From NCBI GenBank assembly GCA_024235735.1, contig JACKLU010000001.1:1-64000 (forward strand): DNA of 64,000 nt. The letters run 5' to 3'. This document shows, piece by piece, positions 17,002 through 24,658 of this stretch. The notes below the pieces were generated by a model, which was not told the DNA's origin, ran no database searches, and saw only the letters and a list, made by a program, of their open reading frames with translations. The position numbers and the translations under genes are program-made. Numbering within the stretch: position 1 is the first letter of the stretch; the number at the start of each line of letters is the position of its first letter. This stretch comes from Burkholderiales bacterium (GTDB taxonomy: Bacteria; Pseudomonadota; Gammaproteobacteria; Burkholderiales; Nitrosomonadaceae).

Positions 17002-17637
17002 ATGTATCCAGAATGGTTAAAGAATGATATTAATGAATTACTCAATAAAGTAGATCCATCAGTGCTGCATTCACAGAGTGCAGATGAATTATCCGTTACT
17101 TATTTACGATGTTGGGCTGTTATTGAGTTATTTACAAAAGTAGCCCATACCATGTTTGAGAAAAGAGAATACGCTGAAGAAATAAAAAATAGAATTTTAA
17201 AAATTAAAGATAGTTTAGAGAAATCACTTCTGGAATTTAATATGCGTGAAGCAGAACTCGAGAAAATCGTCTCATATTACCTAAATAAGGATGGAGTCTC
17301 TTCTGAAATCCCTAAAAAAGTTACATTGTGTGATCTTTCAACAAAGATATCTGACATCGATTGTCATAAGCAATTTTCATTAGATAAAGCAACATTATCA
17401 GCTAATAAGCGCCTTCCCTCAAAAAGCGATGCAACCACAATGGTGGAGAAGCTTCCCATAAAGTCAAGACAGTTTCTAGATCTACTTAAAGATGGAAAAA
17501 CTCAAAGCAAGTATTACATCACTAGAAATCATATAGCGCATGAAGGAAAGTTAGATATAAAACCTGACACGTTGATAAAAGATCGAATAGTGCCCGTACT
17601 AAATGCAGCAATTGAGATTCGTGATGAACTAACCTAA
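17002..17637 (+). CDS. Hypothetical protein, possible HEPN domain
   Basis: 211 residues, all-helical by composition, with no membrane segment. Near the C-terminus the segment YYITRNHIAHEGKLD contains R-N-H-I-A-H (about residues 175-180), which fits the RX4-6H signature of HEPN RNase domains; in known HEPN proteins this Arg and His form the active site. The rest (YLRCWAVIELFTKVAHTMFE, then a coiled EEIKNRILKIKDSLEKS) fits helical HEPN-type architecture. The assignment is motif-based and tentative. HEPN toxins often pair with a nucleotidyltransferase antitoxin, and none is seen here. Base composition is low in GC like the lipoprotein gene, so both may have arrived together. Confidence 0.5.
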   Translation: MYPEWLKNDINELLNKVDPSVLHSQSADELSVTYLRCWAVIELFTKVAHTMFEKREYAEEIKNRILKIKDSLEKSLLEFNMREAELEKIVSYYLNKDGVSSEIPKKVTLCDLSTKISDIDCHKQFSLDKATLSANKRLPSKSDATTMVEKLPIKSRQFLDLLKDGKTQSKYYITRNHIAHEGKLDIKPDTLIKDRIVPVLNAAIEIRDELT

Positions 17638-17687
17638 CCCGCGTAAGGCGGAAGCCAGAGGCGTTCCGCCAAGTGGAAGCATTCCAC
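17638..17687. repeat. REP-like palindromes upstream of the RAYT gene
   Basis: The hairpin GGCGGAA..TTCCGCC (17647-17670) is preceded by CCGCGTAA. Beside it is a second palindrome, GTGGAA-GCA-TTCCAC (17673-17687). The first palindrome and its flank are repeated almost exactly at 19171-19212. This is the pattern expected for the substrate of the transposase encoded just downstream. Confidence 0.6.
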
Positions 17688-17753
17688 TCGAATGGCTTCA
17701 CCGAACGAATGTGATGATTGTTTAGGACGATATGTCGGTTTTGGCTTGACGGA

Positions 17754-17780
17754 TCGCCCGTTGGGCATCCGCCTTACGGA
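17754..17780. repeat. Inverted REP-like copy
   Basis: GCCC-GTT-GGGC forms a short stem, followed by ATCCGCCTTACGG, whose complement CCGTAAGGCGGAT matches the start of the upstream REP. It therefore lies in opposite orientation to the REP at 17638, as in REP pairs next to RAYT genes. Confidence 0.45.
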
Positions 17781-17831
17781 ATCAATTGTGCCGGATGGAA
17801 AATTTCGGGATGAGATTGATGAGTGGTGGTT

Positions 17832-18380
17832 ATGCCGGATTATCGCCGGTTTAGGATACCGGGCGGCACATACTTTTTCACTGTGAACCTGCTGGAAAGG
17901 AAGCAGGATTTATTGGTGCGGCATATCGGCGAATTGCGCGAAGCGGTGCGGGTTACCCGGCGGGAGCGGCCGTTTCATATCGATGCCTGGGTGGTGTTAC
18001 CCGATCATATGCACGCGGTGTGGACATTGCCGCCGGGAGATGACGATTTTTCCAACCGCTGGAAGAGTATCAAGATCCGCTTTGTACAGCGATTGCCGCG
18101 CACCGAAAGACGCTCGAAAGTGCGGATCGCCAAAGGCGAGCGCGGTATTTGGCAGCGGCGATTCTGGGAACATGCGATTCGTAACGATACTGATTATGCC
18201 CGTCACGTGGATTATGTGCACTGGAATCCGATGAAGCATGGACTGGTGCAACGAATCGCGGATTGGCCTTACTCGAGCTTTCATCGCTACGTTCGTCTGG
18301 GTATTTTGCCGGATGACTGGTTAAGTGGAAACGATGCGGAACTTGAAGCAGGGGAATATAGGGCTGATCCGGCCGGTTAG
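17832..18380 (+). CDS. REP-associated tyrosine transposase (RAYT, Y1/HUH family)
   Basis: 182 residues. The single-strand DNA transposase signature is visible: HUH motif in LPDHMHAVW (about residues 58-66), a downstream Tyr in HVDYVHWNPMKHG (the nucleophile of Y1 enzymes), and the opening YRRFRIPGGTYFFTVNLLER typical of RAYTs. These enzymes nick and rejoin REP palindromes. REP-like sequences lie upstream at 17638-17687 and 17754-17780, and a partial second copy of the gene's 3' end lies at 19213-19357. The ATG at 17832 is taken as start; a GTG at 17823 is in frame. The gene looks intact, so the unit may be able to act. Confidence 0.88.
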   Translation: MPDYRRFRIPGGTYFFTVNLLERKQDLLVRHIGELREAVRVTRRERPFHIDAWVVLPDHMHAVWTLPPGDDDFSNRWKSIKIRFVQRLPRTERRSKVRIAKGERGIWQRRFWEHAIRNDTDYARHVDYVHWNPMKHGLVQRIADWPYSSFHRYVRLGILPDDWLSGNDAELEAGEYRADPAG

Positions 18381-18544
18381 CGAATACAATGCACCGCAAC
18401 CGGTAAATTCAGCACGTAGCGCGTAGGCTGGGTTGGAGCGATAGCGGATACCCGGCAATTTTCCACAAATGCCGGCGTTAGCTGCTGGAAGTTGGCAATA
18501 GTGCAAGAGTGGTCATTAGTTAACGGATATGTTAACATTTGTAC

Positions 18545-18901
18545 GTGAGAGAAATCCATTTTTATCGAATGGAGTCGGGTGCTTCCCCGGTTGAAGCGTT
18601 CCTTGATTCGTTGCAGAGTAAGCAGGCACAGAAAGTTGCCTGGGTGCTTCAACTCATTGAAGAACTCGATGTTGTTCCTGTTCAATACTTCAAGAAACTC
18701 GTGAACACCGATGAGTTGTGGGAGGTCAGGGTTCAGGTTGGAGGAAGCATATTCAGAATCCTCGGGTTTCTTGATGGTGACCACTTGATAATTCTAAATC
18801 ACGCGTTTCAAAAGAAAACTCAGAAGACGCCAAAGAAAGAAATCAGGGTGGCCGAAATGCGAAAACGGGATTACTTCAAAAGGAGGCAGTCAAATGAGTG
18901 A
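18545..18901 (+). CDS. RelE/HigB-like toxin (Gp49/DUF891 family)
   Basis: 118 or 120 residues. The sequence VREIHFYRMESGASPVEAFLDSL, then LWEVRVQVGGSIFRILGFLDG and ILNHAFQKKTQKTPKKEI, is the classic order of the phage Gp49-like RelE toxin family, whose members cleave mRNA at the ribosome. Start options are GTG at 18545 or TTG at 18539; neither has a good ribosome site, and a stop lies directly upstream. The antitoxin gene overlaps the end by 8 bases, so both are translated together. The toxin comes first, as in HigBA loci. The module lies between an intact RAYT gene and a deleted RAYT copy. Confidence 0.85.
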   Translation: MREIHFYRMESGASPVEAFLDSLQSKQAQKVAWVLQLIEELDVVPVQYFKKLVNTDELWEVRVQVGGSIFRILGFLDGDHLIILNHAFQKKTQKTPKKEIRVAEMRKRDYFKRRQSNE

Positions 18902-19169
18902 CCTTAAAAAGTATATTAGTAAACGAAAAGCGATGGATAGTGAATTTTCTGCAGATTTTGATGAAGGGTATCAGTCTTTCAAAATTGGCGTTCTTCTGAA
19001 GCAGGCTAGAGAGGCAGCTGGTTTAACTCAGGCGGAAATTGCGGAAAAACTTCACACCAAGAAATCGGCGATTTCCCGCATGGAAAATCATGCCGAAGAT
19101 ATTCGATTGTCAACTCTTGAAAAGTTTGCTGCCGTATTGGGGCGGAAACTTGAGATATCAATCCGATAA
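18894..19169 (+). CDS. XRE-family antitoxin
   Basis: 91 residues. The helix-turn-helix of the Xre/Cro type is at about residues 36-88: LLKQAREAAGLTQAEIAEKL, then KKSAISRMENH and LSTLEKFAAVLGRKLEISI. The first 30 residues (KKYISKRKAMDSEFSADFDEGYQSF) probably wrap the toxin. It is encoded after and overlapping the toxin gene, with GGAGG before its ATG. It is expected to neutralise the toxin and repress the pair. It is immediately followed by the REP-like repeat at 19171. Confidence 0.87.
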   Translation: MSDLKKYISKRKAMDSEFSADFDEGYQSFKIGVLLKQAREAAGLTQAEIAEKLHTKKSAISRMENHAEDIRLSTLEKFAAVLGRKLEISIR

Positions 19170-19170
19170 T

Positions 19171-19212
19171 CCGCGTAAGGCGGAAGCCGGAGGCGTTCCG
19201 CCAAATGGAAGC
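19171..19212. repeat. Second copy of the REP-like sequence
   Basis: Near-exact copy of 17638-17680: the same CCGCGTAAGGCGGAAGCC start, one base changed in the loop, then GGCGTTCCGCC. It directly joins the 3' remnant of a RAYT gene at 19213. See the finding on the deleted copy. Confidence 0.7.
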
Positions 19213-19357
19213 ACATGGGCTGGTGCAACGAATCGCGGATTGGCCTTACTCGAGCTTTCATCGCTACGTTCGCCTGGGTATTTTGCCGGATGATTGGTTA
19301 AGTGGAGACGATGCGGAAATTGAAGCAGGGGAATACAGGGCTGATCCGGCCAATTAG
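19213..19357 (+). pseudogene. 3' remnant of a second RAYT gene
   Basis: From 19213 the DNA matches 18236-18380 of the intact RAYT gene with only a few substitutions, through the stop codon and about 30 bases beyond. It encodes the last 48 or so residues (HGLVQRIADWPYSSF..). The HUH motif is missing, so it is non-functional. The join with the REP copy is at the shared GAAGCA, which indicates that the piece between was deleted. A 50-codon frame from an ATG at 19205 remains open but is not a credible gene. Confidence 0.85.
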
Positions 19358-19450
19358 CGAATACAATGGCATCGCAACCGGCAAATTCCATACGAACAAT
19401 AGGGGCGCGTCGTGCAACCATGCATAACGTAGAAACTAAAAATAAGCTGT

Positions 19451-19825
19451 TTATGCCGGGTGCTTTCCAACGGGTTGTTTTATCAGCGATTCAGCAGGAA
19501 TACCTAATTCCTGATGCAATTTTCGGATCATTGGAAGTGTCAGGGTGCGTTTACGATTTAATACTTCATAAACGCGATTGCTTTTGCCGATCATCGGTTC
19601 CAGGTCTTTGATGGTTAAGCCTTTCTGTTCCATTTCAAACTTGATGGCTTCAACGGGGTCGGGCAGATCAAGCGGAAAATGCTTGTGCTCATAGGCTTCG
19701 ATCAGCGTTACCAGAACATCCAGTTTTTCACCTTCCGGGGTATCGGGTTCGGCTGACATCAATGTTTCAACTGCTTTTAACGCAGCGCGATAGTCTGCAT
19801 CGGTTTTGATGGGTTTGATTTCCAT
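19451..19825 (-). CDS. higA: HigA-type antitoxin
   Basis: 124 residues. The opening MEIKPIKTDADYRAALKAVE, then TPEGEKLDVLVTLIEAYEHKHFPLD, is typical of the long HigA antitoxins; it is followed by an Xre helix-turn-helix (EQKGLTIKDLEPMIGKSNRVYEVLNRKRTL, about residues 66-95). It follows the toxin gene by 14 bases, the usual toxin-first order. It should bind HigB and repress the promoter through the palindrome at 20155-20171. It is convergent with the first toxin-antitoxin unit, with REP and RAYT remnant between. Confidence 0.92.
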   Translation of the reverse strand: MEIKPIKTDADYRAALKAVETLMSAEPDTPEGEKLDVLVTLIEAYEHKHFPLDLPDPVEAIKFEMEQKGLTIKDLEPMIGKSNRVYEVLNRKRTLTLPMIRKLHQELGIPAESLIKQPVGKHPA

Positions 19826-19839
19826 GATGAGTATTTGTA

Positions 19840-20142
19840 TTAGATCGTTTGTGCGTCAATTTGATCATACTGGGCATGCGTACCGATAAAGCGGATATAC
19901 ACGACACCATAAGCGTAGTTGATCCATACGATAATCCGGTATTTATTGCCTGCAATATTAAAAACAACTCTGCCGTCTTTGAGAATGTTGGCATCTCTGA
20001 AATCTGCTTTAACTTCTGACGGTGACTTCCAGTTGGCCTGTAATACGTGCCTGTGCCACGCAAGCGTGGGTTGAATCGCGTCGGCGTAAGATGGATCATT
20101 TTCCCAGAATTCTTTCAGGGTCGACAACGCAATAACTCTCAT
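19840..20142 (-). CDS. higB: HigB-type mRNA-interferase toxin
   Basis: 100 residues from the ATG at 20142 (MRVIALSTLKEFW). Motifs fit the HigB_toxin family: LKEFWENDPSYADA, NWKSPSEVKADF, GRVVFNIAGNKYRIIVWI and YIRFIGTHAQYDQID. Such toxins cut mRNA in complex with ribosomes. A longer frame reaching 20196 lacks support and would place the operator palindrome inside the gene. Neighbours: higA 14 bases downstream; a perfect palindrome 12 bases upstream. Confidence 0.92.
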   Translation of the reverse strand: MRVIALSTLKEFWENDPSYADAIQPTLAWHRHVLQANWKSPSEVKADFRDANILKDGRVVFNIAGNKYRIIVWINYAYGVVYIRFIGTHAQYDQIDAQTI

Positions 20143-20154
20143 TTGTGGAATAAT

Positions 20155-20171
20155 AGTCCCATTATGGGACT
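20155..20171. promoter_or_regulatory. Palindromic operator candidate of higBA
   Basis: AGTCCCAT-T-ATGGGACT, a perfect 8+1+8 palindrome centred 21 bases upstream of the higB ATG. A symmetric site over the promoter is how Xre antitoxins usually repress their own operons. Assignment by position and symmetry. Confidence 0.65.
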
Positions 20172-20386
20172 TTGGCAACTGTTTTGATGAAGACATCCAC
20201 TGTTCGGGGAACCCTGACCATCAACCAATCCGCTGGCTTTATTTGCCGGACGCAGACATCGGTATAAAGCTGTTGTATCCGCCGAAAACATATAGGATAC
20301 TTGCTGGTTTGCGCCGCTGAATGCGGTGAGTCCGAGGGGCGGTTGTTTGCCCGGGTGAATAATTTGATTTTAATACAGGCATAGTC

Positions 20387-21766
20387 ATGTTTATCAGCGT
20401 TTTAGATCTTTTTAAAATTGGTGTCGGTCCTTCCAGTTCGCATACGATGGGGCCGATGGTTGCCGCCAGGGATTTCCGCAGCCGCTGCGCGGCCTATATT
20501 GCGGCACACCAGGATAATCAGCCGTGTCATGTGCGCTGCACATTGAAGGGTTCGCTGGCGTTCACCGGGAAGGGACACGCGACTGACCGCGCGGTGATTC
20601 TGGGGTTGAATAACTTCACACCGCAGGAACTCGCCAAGGAAGATGTTAATCAGCTGATCGAGGTGCTGTCGCAACGCACGGCGATCACGTTTGACGACAC
20701 GACTTCGATGCTGTTTTCTCCAACGGACGATGTCGTTTTCGATAAAGGCGAGCCGCTGCCCGAGCATCCGAACGGCATGATATTTCAACTGATGAATGCC
20801 GTGGGCAAGACGGTTCTGACCGAAACCTATTTTTCTATCGGCGGCGGTTTTATTACCACGCTGGCGGATATCAAGCAGGTGGTTGCGCCGATCAAGGTGG
20901 AGTCGGCGCAGTCCTGCGGTTATCCGTTTGAAAACGCGAACCAGATGATGCGCATGTCGGCGCAGAGTGGTCTGTCGATTGCCGCGATGAAACGCAGCAA
21001 CGAACAGGAGCGCGTTAATTCGGCGCAACTGGACGCCGGACTGGACGCGATCTGGCATGCCATGCGCACTTGTATTCAGAAAGGACTGGCGGCGGAAGGC
21101 ATTCTGCCGGGAGGACTTAAAGTAAAACGCCGCGCCAAAGCGCTTTATCACCAGTTGCAGGAAAACACCCAGAAGGCGTCGATGAACGACTGGTTATGCG
21201 CCTACGCGATGGCGGTCAACGAGGAAAACGCGGCCGGGCACATGGTGGTGACCGCGCCAACCAATGGCGCAGCCGGGGTGATTCCCGCCGTGATTTATTA
21301 TGCCGTGCAGCATGAAGGCGCGACGCACGAGCAGGTGCGCGAGTTTCTGCTGGTGGCGGCGGCTATCGGCGGTTTAATCAAGCATAACAGCTCGATTTCC
21401 GGCGCTGAAGTCGGTTGCCAGGGTGAAGTTGGCTCGGCTTCCGCAATGGCGGCGGCGGGGCTGTGCGCGATCAAGGGCGGCACCACGGCGCAGATTGAAA
21501 ATGCCGCCGAGATCGCGCTGGAGCATCATCTGGGCATGACCTGCGACCCCGTCGGCAGTCTGGTGCAGGTGCCGTGCATCGAACGCAACGGCTTCGGCGC
21601 GATCAAGGCGTATACCGCAGCTTCCCTGGCGATACGCGGCGACGGCCAGCATTTCATGTCGCTGGATAACTGCATCGCCGCGATGAAGCAGACCGGCCTG
21701 GAAATGTCGGTCAAATTCAAGGAAACTTCGCTGGGTGGTCTGGCTGTCAGTATTACCGAGTGCTGA
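20387..21766 (+). CDS. sdaA: L-serine ammonia-lyase (serine dehydratase)
   Basis: 459 residues, the one-chain form of iron-sulfur L-serine dehydratase, converting L-serine to pyruvate and ammonia. The N-terminal beta domain opens with SVLDLFKIGVGPSSSHTMGPM; the C-terminal alpha domain carries HMVVTAPTNGAAGVIPA, HNSSISGAEVGCQGEVGSA and GMTCDPVGSLVQVPCIERN, with the cysteines that hold the 4Fe-4S cluster. All expected motifs are intact. A strong hairpin with a T-rich tail follows at 21793-21818. Confidence 0.95.
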   Translation: MFISVLDLFKIGVGPSSSHTMGPMVAARDFRSRCAAYIAAHQDNQPCHVRCTLKGSLAFTGKGHATDRAVILGLNNFTPQELAKEDVNQLIEVLSQRTAITFDDTTSMLFSPTDDVVFDKGEPLPEHPNGMIFQLMNAVGKTVLTETYFSIGGGFITTLADIKQVVAPIKVESAQSCGYPFENANQMMRMSAQSGLSIAAMKRSNEQERVNSAQLDAGLDAIWHAMRTCIQKGLAAEGILPGGLKVKRRAKALYHQLQENTQKASMNDWLCAYAMAVNEENAAGHMVVTAPTNGAAGVIPAVIYYAVQHEGATHEQVREFLLVAAAIGGLIKHNSSISGAEVGCQGEVGSASAMAAAGLCAIKGGTTAQIENAAEIALEHHLGMTCDPVGSLVQVPCIERNGFGAIKAYTAASLAIRGDGQHFMSLDNCIAAMKQTGLEMSVKFKETSLGGLAVSITEC

Positions 21767-21792
21767 GAACCAGTTCTGGATCTGATTGAAAG

Positions 21793-21822
21793 GCGCATTG
21801 CTGAGCGCAGCAATGCGCTTTA
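21793..21822. terminator. Bidirectional intrinsic terminator between sdaA and DUF3422 gene
   Basis: GCGCATTGCT (21793-21802) pairs with AGCAATGCGC (21809-21818) around a six-base loop, followed by TTTATTTA. It lies between convergent genes and overlaps the first bases of the DUF3422 stop, so it probably ends sdaA transcripts. Confidence 0.8.
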
Positions 21823-23148
21823 TTTATGCAATTTGCTGACCATGCTGCGGATACCGCGGATGGCCAGGAAAACGCTGACGACGACAACGGGTATGGCAAT
21901 GCCGGTCATCAGGTCGACGTTGATATCATGTCCCGTGGATTTCAGCGCTTTCAGGCCATAACCAATCAGGCCGACCAGGTAATAACTCAGCACGACCACC
22001 GACAGTCCTTCCACAGTTTCCTGCAGGCGGAGCTGCACATGAGCGCGCTGATCCATGGATTTGAGCAGATCGCGGATCTGCGCTTCCATGGAAATATCGA
22101 CGCGTGTGCGAAGCAGTTCGGAGGCGCGCGCGACGTGCAGCGACAGGTTTTCCAGCTTGGAATACACCAGCTCGCAAGTGCCCATCGCCGATGACAAGCG
22201 CTGAAACATGAATTCTTCCAGCATTTGTAGACCTTCGATACGTTCTTCGCGCAGCTCGGTAATACGCAGTTTGACAATGTCGTAATAAGCTCGGGAAGCG
22301 TTATAGCGGTAACTTGTCAATGCAGAAAGACCCTCGATTTCAGCCGCCAGCAGCGTCAGTTCATCCAGTAACCGTTGCTCATCTTCAATGCTGGTGAGTT
22401 CCGTATTGCGGGAAATGATTTCCGCCAGGCGCTGGTCGGCGCGCGCGAGCTGCGGAATCATCTGGCGGGTCATCGGCAGCGGGAGCATGGCAAGCATGCG
22501 GTAGGTTTCGATTTCCAGCAGACGCTGCACCAGCCGGCCAATCTGCCGGCTGCGCAGATTTTCATCGTGAATCAGAATGCGGCCGAAGCCGTCCTCGTGA
22601 ATCTGGTTGTCGCTCCACACCGTCGCGCTGCCGCCGGCGACCTTGGAACCAATGACCGTATTGGATGAAAATAATTGCGCCAGTTCGCTCAGGCTGCGCT
22701 TGGGGCGCATGCGGTCATCCAGCGCGACATGCGTGGCCACGAGAATTTCTCCTGGCAAACTGGCCAGCCATTTATGTGGTAGAAGTCTGATGGGCGGGTG
22801 TTCAAACGGTGTTTGAAACGGACCGGACAGGTACACTGCATAAGTCGAATACTCCGTGTGTCGCTCCCAGCGGAATAACAGATCACCCAGGGTGGCGCTG
22901 AATTCATTGTCACGATTTCTGGGCGGGAGGACATTATATTGATCGCATAATTCGCTGATCAATTGACGTTCCTGATCCACCCATTGCCGGTCGGACAGCA
23001 GGACGATGTGGGATATTTGTGCAGGGATAGACAGCAGTTCGTGCGCGACGGCATTGAGCTCGCAGTACAGTTCCTGTCGCTGCTGATATTGGGCAATGCC
23101 GAACAGTTTTGCATCTGCGCCGAAGGGTGTGTTGGGGGATGACTGCAT
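21820..23148 (-). CDS. DUF3422 family protein, C-terminal membrane anchors
   Basis: 442 residues. The N-terminal three quarters is a soluble, helical region with FGIAQYQQRQELYCELNAVAH near the start and AGGSATVWSDNQIHEDGFGRILI in the middle; helices near 230-330 suggest a coiled coil. Two membrane segments lie at the C-terminus (VVVLSYYLVGLIGYGLKA and GIAIPVVVVSVFLAI), separated by a short loop. This matches the DUF3422 layout, a family without an assigned role. The start at 23148 has GGAG upstream. It is last of the minus-strand run beginning at 27172 and lies 34 bases after the DUF2182 gene. Confidence 0.85.
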   Translation of the reverse strand: MQSSPNTPFGADAKLFGIAQYQQRQELYCELNAVAHELLSIPAQISHIVLLSDRQWVDQERQLISELCDQYNVLPPRNRDNEFSATLGDLLFRWERHTEYSTYAVYLSGPFQTPFEHPPIRLLPHKWLASLPGEILVATHVALDDRMRPKRSLSELAQLFSSNTVIGSKVAGGSATVWSDNQIHEDGFGRILIHDENLRSRQIGRLVQRLLEIETYRMLAMLPLPMTRQMIPQLARADQRLAEIISRNTELTSIEDEQRLLDELTLLAAEIEGLSALTSYRYNASRAYYDIVKLRITELREERIEGLQMLEEFMFQRLSSAMGTCELVYSKLENLSLHVARASELLRTRVDISMEAQIRDLLKSMDQRAHVQLRLQETVEGLSVVVLSYYLVGLIGYGLKALKSTGHDINVDLMTGIAIPVVVVSVFLAIRGIRSMVSKLHK

Positions 23149-23182
23149 ACGAATCTCCGGTTTTTGAACAGGCGCTATTTTA

Positions 23183-23926
23183 CTAAAAAAGCCAGATACT
23201 CCACAGGATAAAAAGAATGCCGATCGCCTTTGATAAAATATTCGGGTTTACCGGCAGAATTTTTTCCATGCAGACCAGCAGGGTGATCAGCGCCATGCCA
23301 ATCAGACTCATCACGCCAACGGCGAACATGATGAGCATTTGCGCCCAGCAACAACCCAGGCAGTCGCCGCCGTGCTTCAAACCCATGCTGAAAGCGCCAT
23401 AAACACCTTCGCGCCATTCGGTCAGCAGGAACCCCACGGGCGTCCGGCAGGCGCCCAGGAAACTGCTTTTCAGTGGCGTAAACTGATAGATACCGGCGAG
23501 CAGGAAAATGAATGCCGCCATCATCTGTTGCTCGACATCCATCATCGGCGATAAGAATTTCAGGCCGTGCAGTTGCCATTGCAGGACGGTCAATGCGATA
23601 CTGAACGATAACCAGACGAGCAGATAAGCCAGGGCGAATATCAGCGTATAGGGATAGTGACGGTGGTAGCGCTGCGTGCAGATCCGGGCGTAAGCCAGAA
23701 TCATCGGTATCGCGGAAGGCAGCATCATCGCCGCCATCATGACGGCCCACATGACGTAGACCAGCCAGAAATCCGGCCACTGCCATGCGCCGGCCTCGGC
23801 TGGCGGCATCCACATGTCAGCCATCGGCAGTGATGTCATTTGCCAGTGCTGGTAAAAAAGATACAGCCAGGAAACAGCGATTACGCTCAGCAGAATGAGC
23901 AGGGTGACGATCAGGTTTTTAGTCAT
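23183..23926 (-). CDS. DUF2182 integral membrane protein with CxxCC motif
   Basis: 247 residues with about six or seven membrane helices; predicted metal-binding family DUF2182. Visible features: MMAAMMLPSAIPM in the second helix, a lumenal loop, and GGDCLGCCWAQ at residues 187-196 (Cys 189, 192, 193), plus a lone Cys 160. In this family the Cys cluster is thought to bind metal, though which metal is not established here. It is encoded 87 bases after the DUF1326 gene, which also has a Cys cluster, and the pair is a recurrent gene arrangement. The start at 23926 begins directly before the first membrane segment. Confidence 0.87.
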   Translation of the reverse strand: MTKNLIVTLLILLSVIAVSWLYLFYQHWQMTSLPMADMWMPPAEAGAWQWPDFWLVYVMWAVMMAAMMLPSAIPMILAYARICTQRYHRHYPYTLIFALAYLLVWLSFSIALTVLQWQLHGLKFLSPMMDVEQQMMAAFIFLLAGIYQFTPLKSSFLGACRTPVGFLLTEWREGVYGAFSMGLKHGGDCLGCCWAQMLIMFAVGVMSLIGMALITLLVCMEKILPVNPNILSKAIGILFILWSIWLF

Positions 23927-24013
23927 GCGAATTGAAAATCCTGCCGGAAAAAATGGCGCAGTGCGGCAGGATTTACAGGAATTGGTTCCAGGTGTTGTGC
24001 TGTGGAAAAACTG

Positions 24014-24634
24014 TCAGGGCCGGTAAGTGAAATCTGAGTAATAACTGTTGCGATCGGAAAATTTCCATGTGTTGCCGAAATCGTTATAGTCATAATGCAG
24101 TGAGCGGGCAACGATGGCGGGGTGGCTGGTCACGACGCATAGCGGCGGATTGTCGATCGTTGCTTCGCCGCCTTTTATGCCCTGTATGCTTTCAACCGCC
24201 ATGTCGGCGATGCCGGGTATCGTCAGTTCGCGCCGGTTGCCTTGCGAGCGGTATTCAATTCTGGTTTTTTTGATGCCCCAGACATCGGTGACGAAACTCA
24301 TCAGCAGCGCAGGGTGCCCGCCCTGCTTGCCGCTGAAGATCTGCGTGATGGCGTCGAACTGCGCATCGCTGGCGCGCTCATCGACATACAATGCGGCCTG
24401 CCAGTTGCCTTCCTTCATATTTGCCGGCGCATAGCAGGCCAGCGCAACGTTGAGATCATCCAGCGCCGTACCGTTCAAATGCCCTTTGTCAATGTGCCAG
24501 GCCACCAGTAATTTGCAGTTTCCCTCTGACGGCGGTTGCAGCCAGACACACGGGCATGCGTTTTCGCAATTGCATGCTTCAAAATAACTGCCTTGCAGAT
24601 TCCAGTCGGTTGTTGTGTTCATGATTTGTTCCAT
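24014..24634 (-). CDS. DUF1326 protein with N-terminal CxC..CxC cluster
   Basis: 206 residues (or 202 from the ATG at 24622). Just after the start, YFEACNCENACPCVW gives Cys 21, 23, 27 and 29, the hallmark of DUF1326, with another Cys at residue 40 in SEGNCKLLVAW. The remainder alternates strands and includes GIKKTRIEYRSQGN and HYDYNDFGNTWKFSDRNSYY. No signal peptide or membrane helix is present, so the protein is probably cytoplasmic. The gene is followed by the DUF2182 membrane protein and preceded by an SDR gene 24 bases away. The pairing with a Cys-containing membrane protein suggests metal handling; this is inference. Confidence 0.87.
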   Translation of the reverse strand: MEQIMNTTTDWNLQGSYFEACNCENACPCVWLQPPSEGNCKLLVAWHIDKGHLNGTALDDLNVALACYAPANMKEGNWQAALYVDERASDAQFDAITQIFSGKQGGHPALLMSFVTDVWGIKKTRIEYRSQGNRRELTIPGIADMAVESIQGIKGGEATIDNPPLCVVTSHPAIVARSLHYDYNDFGNTWKFSDRNSYYSDFTYRP

Positions 24635-24658
24635 GTCCGTTTGTTGTGTATGTGTTTT

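Noticed and set aside
17692..17886. Plus-strand frame between the REP copies and the RAYT gene
   Set aside because: It reads through REP palindromes and ends inside the transposase gene.
19205..19357. 50-codon frame starting with ATG in the RAYT remnant
   Set aside because: The ATG comes from the REP side of the deletion joint and the product is only the tail of a transposase.
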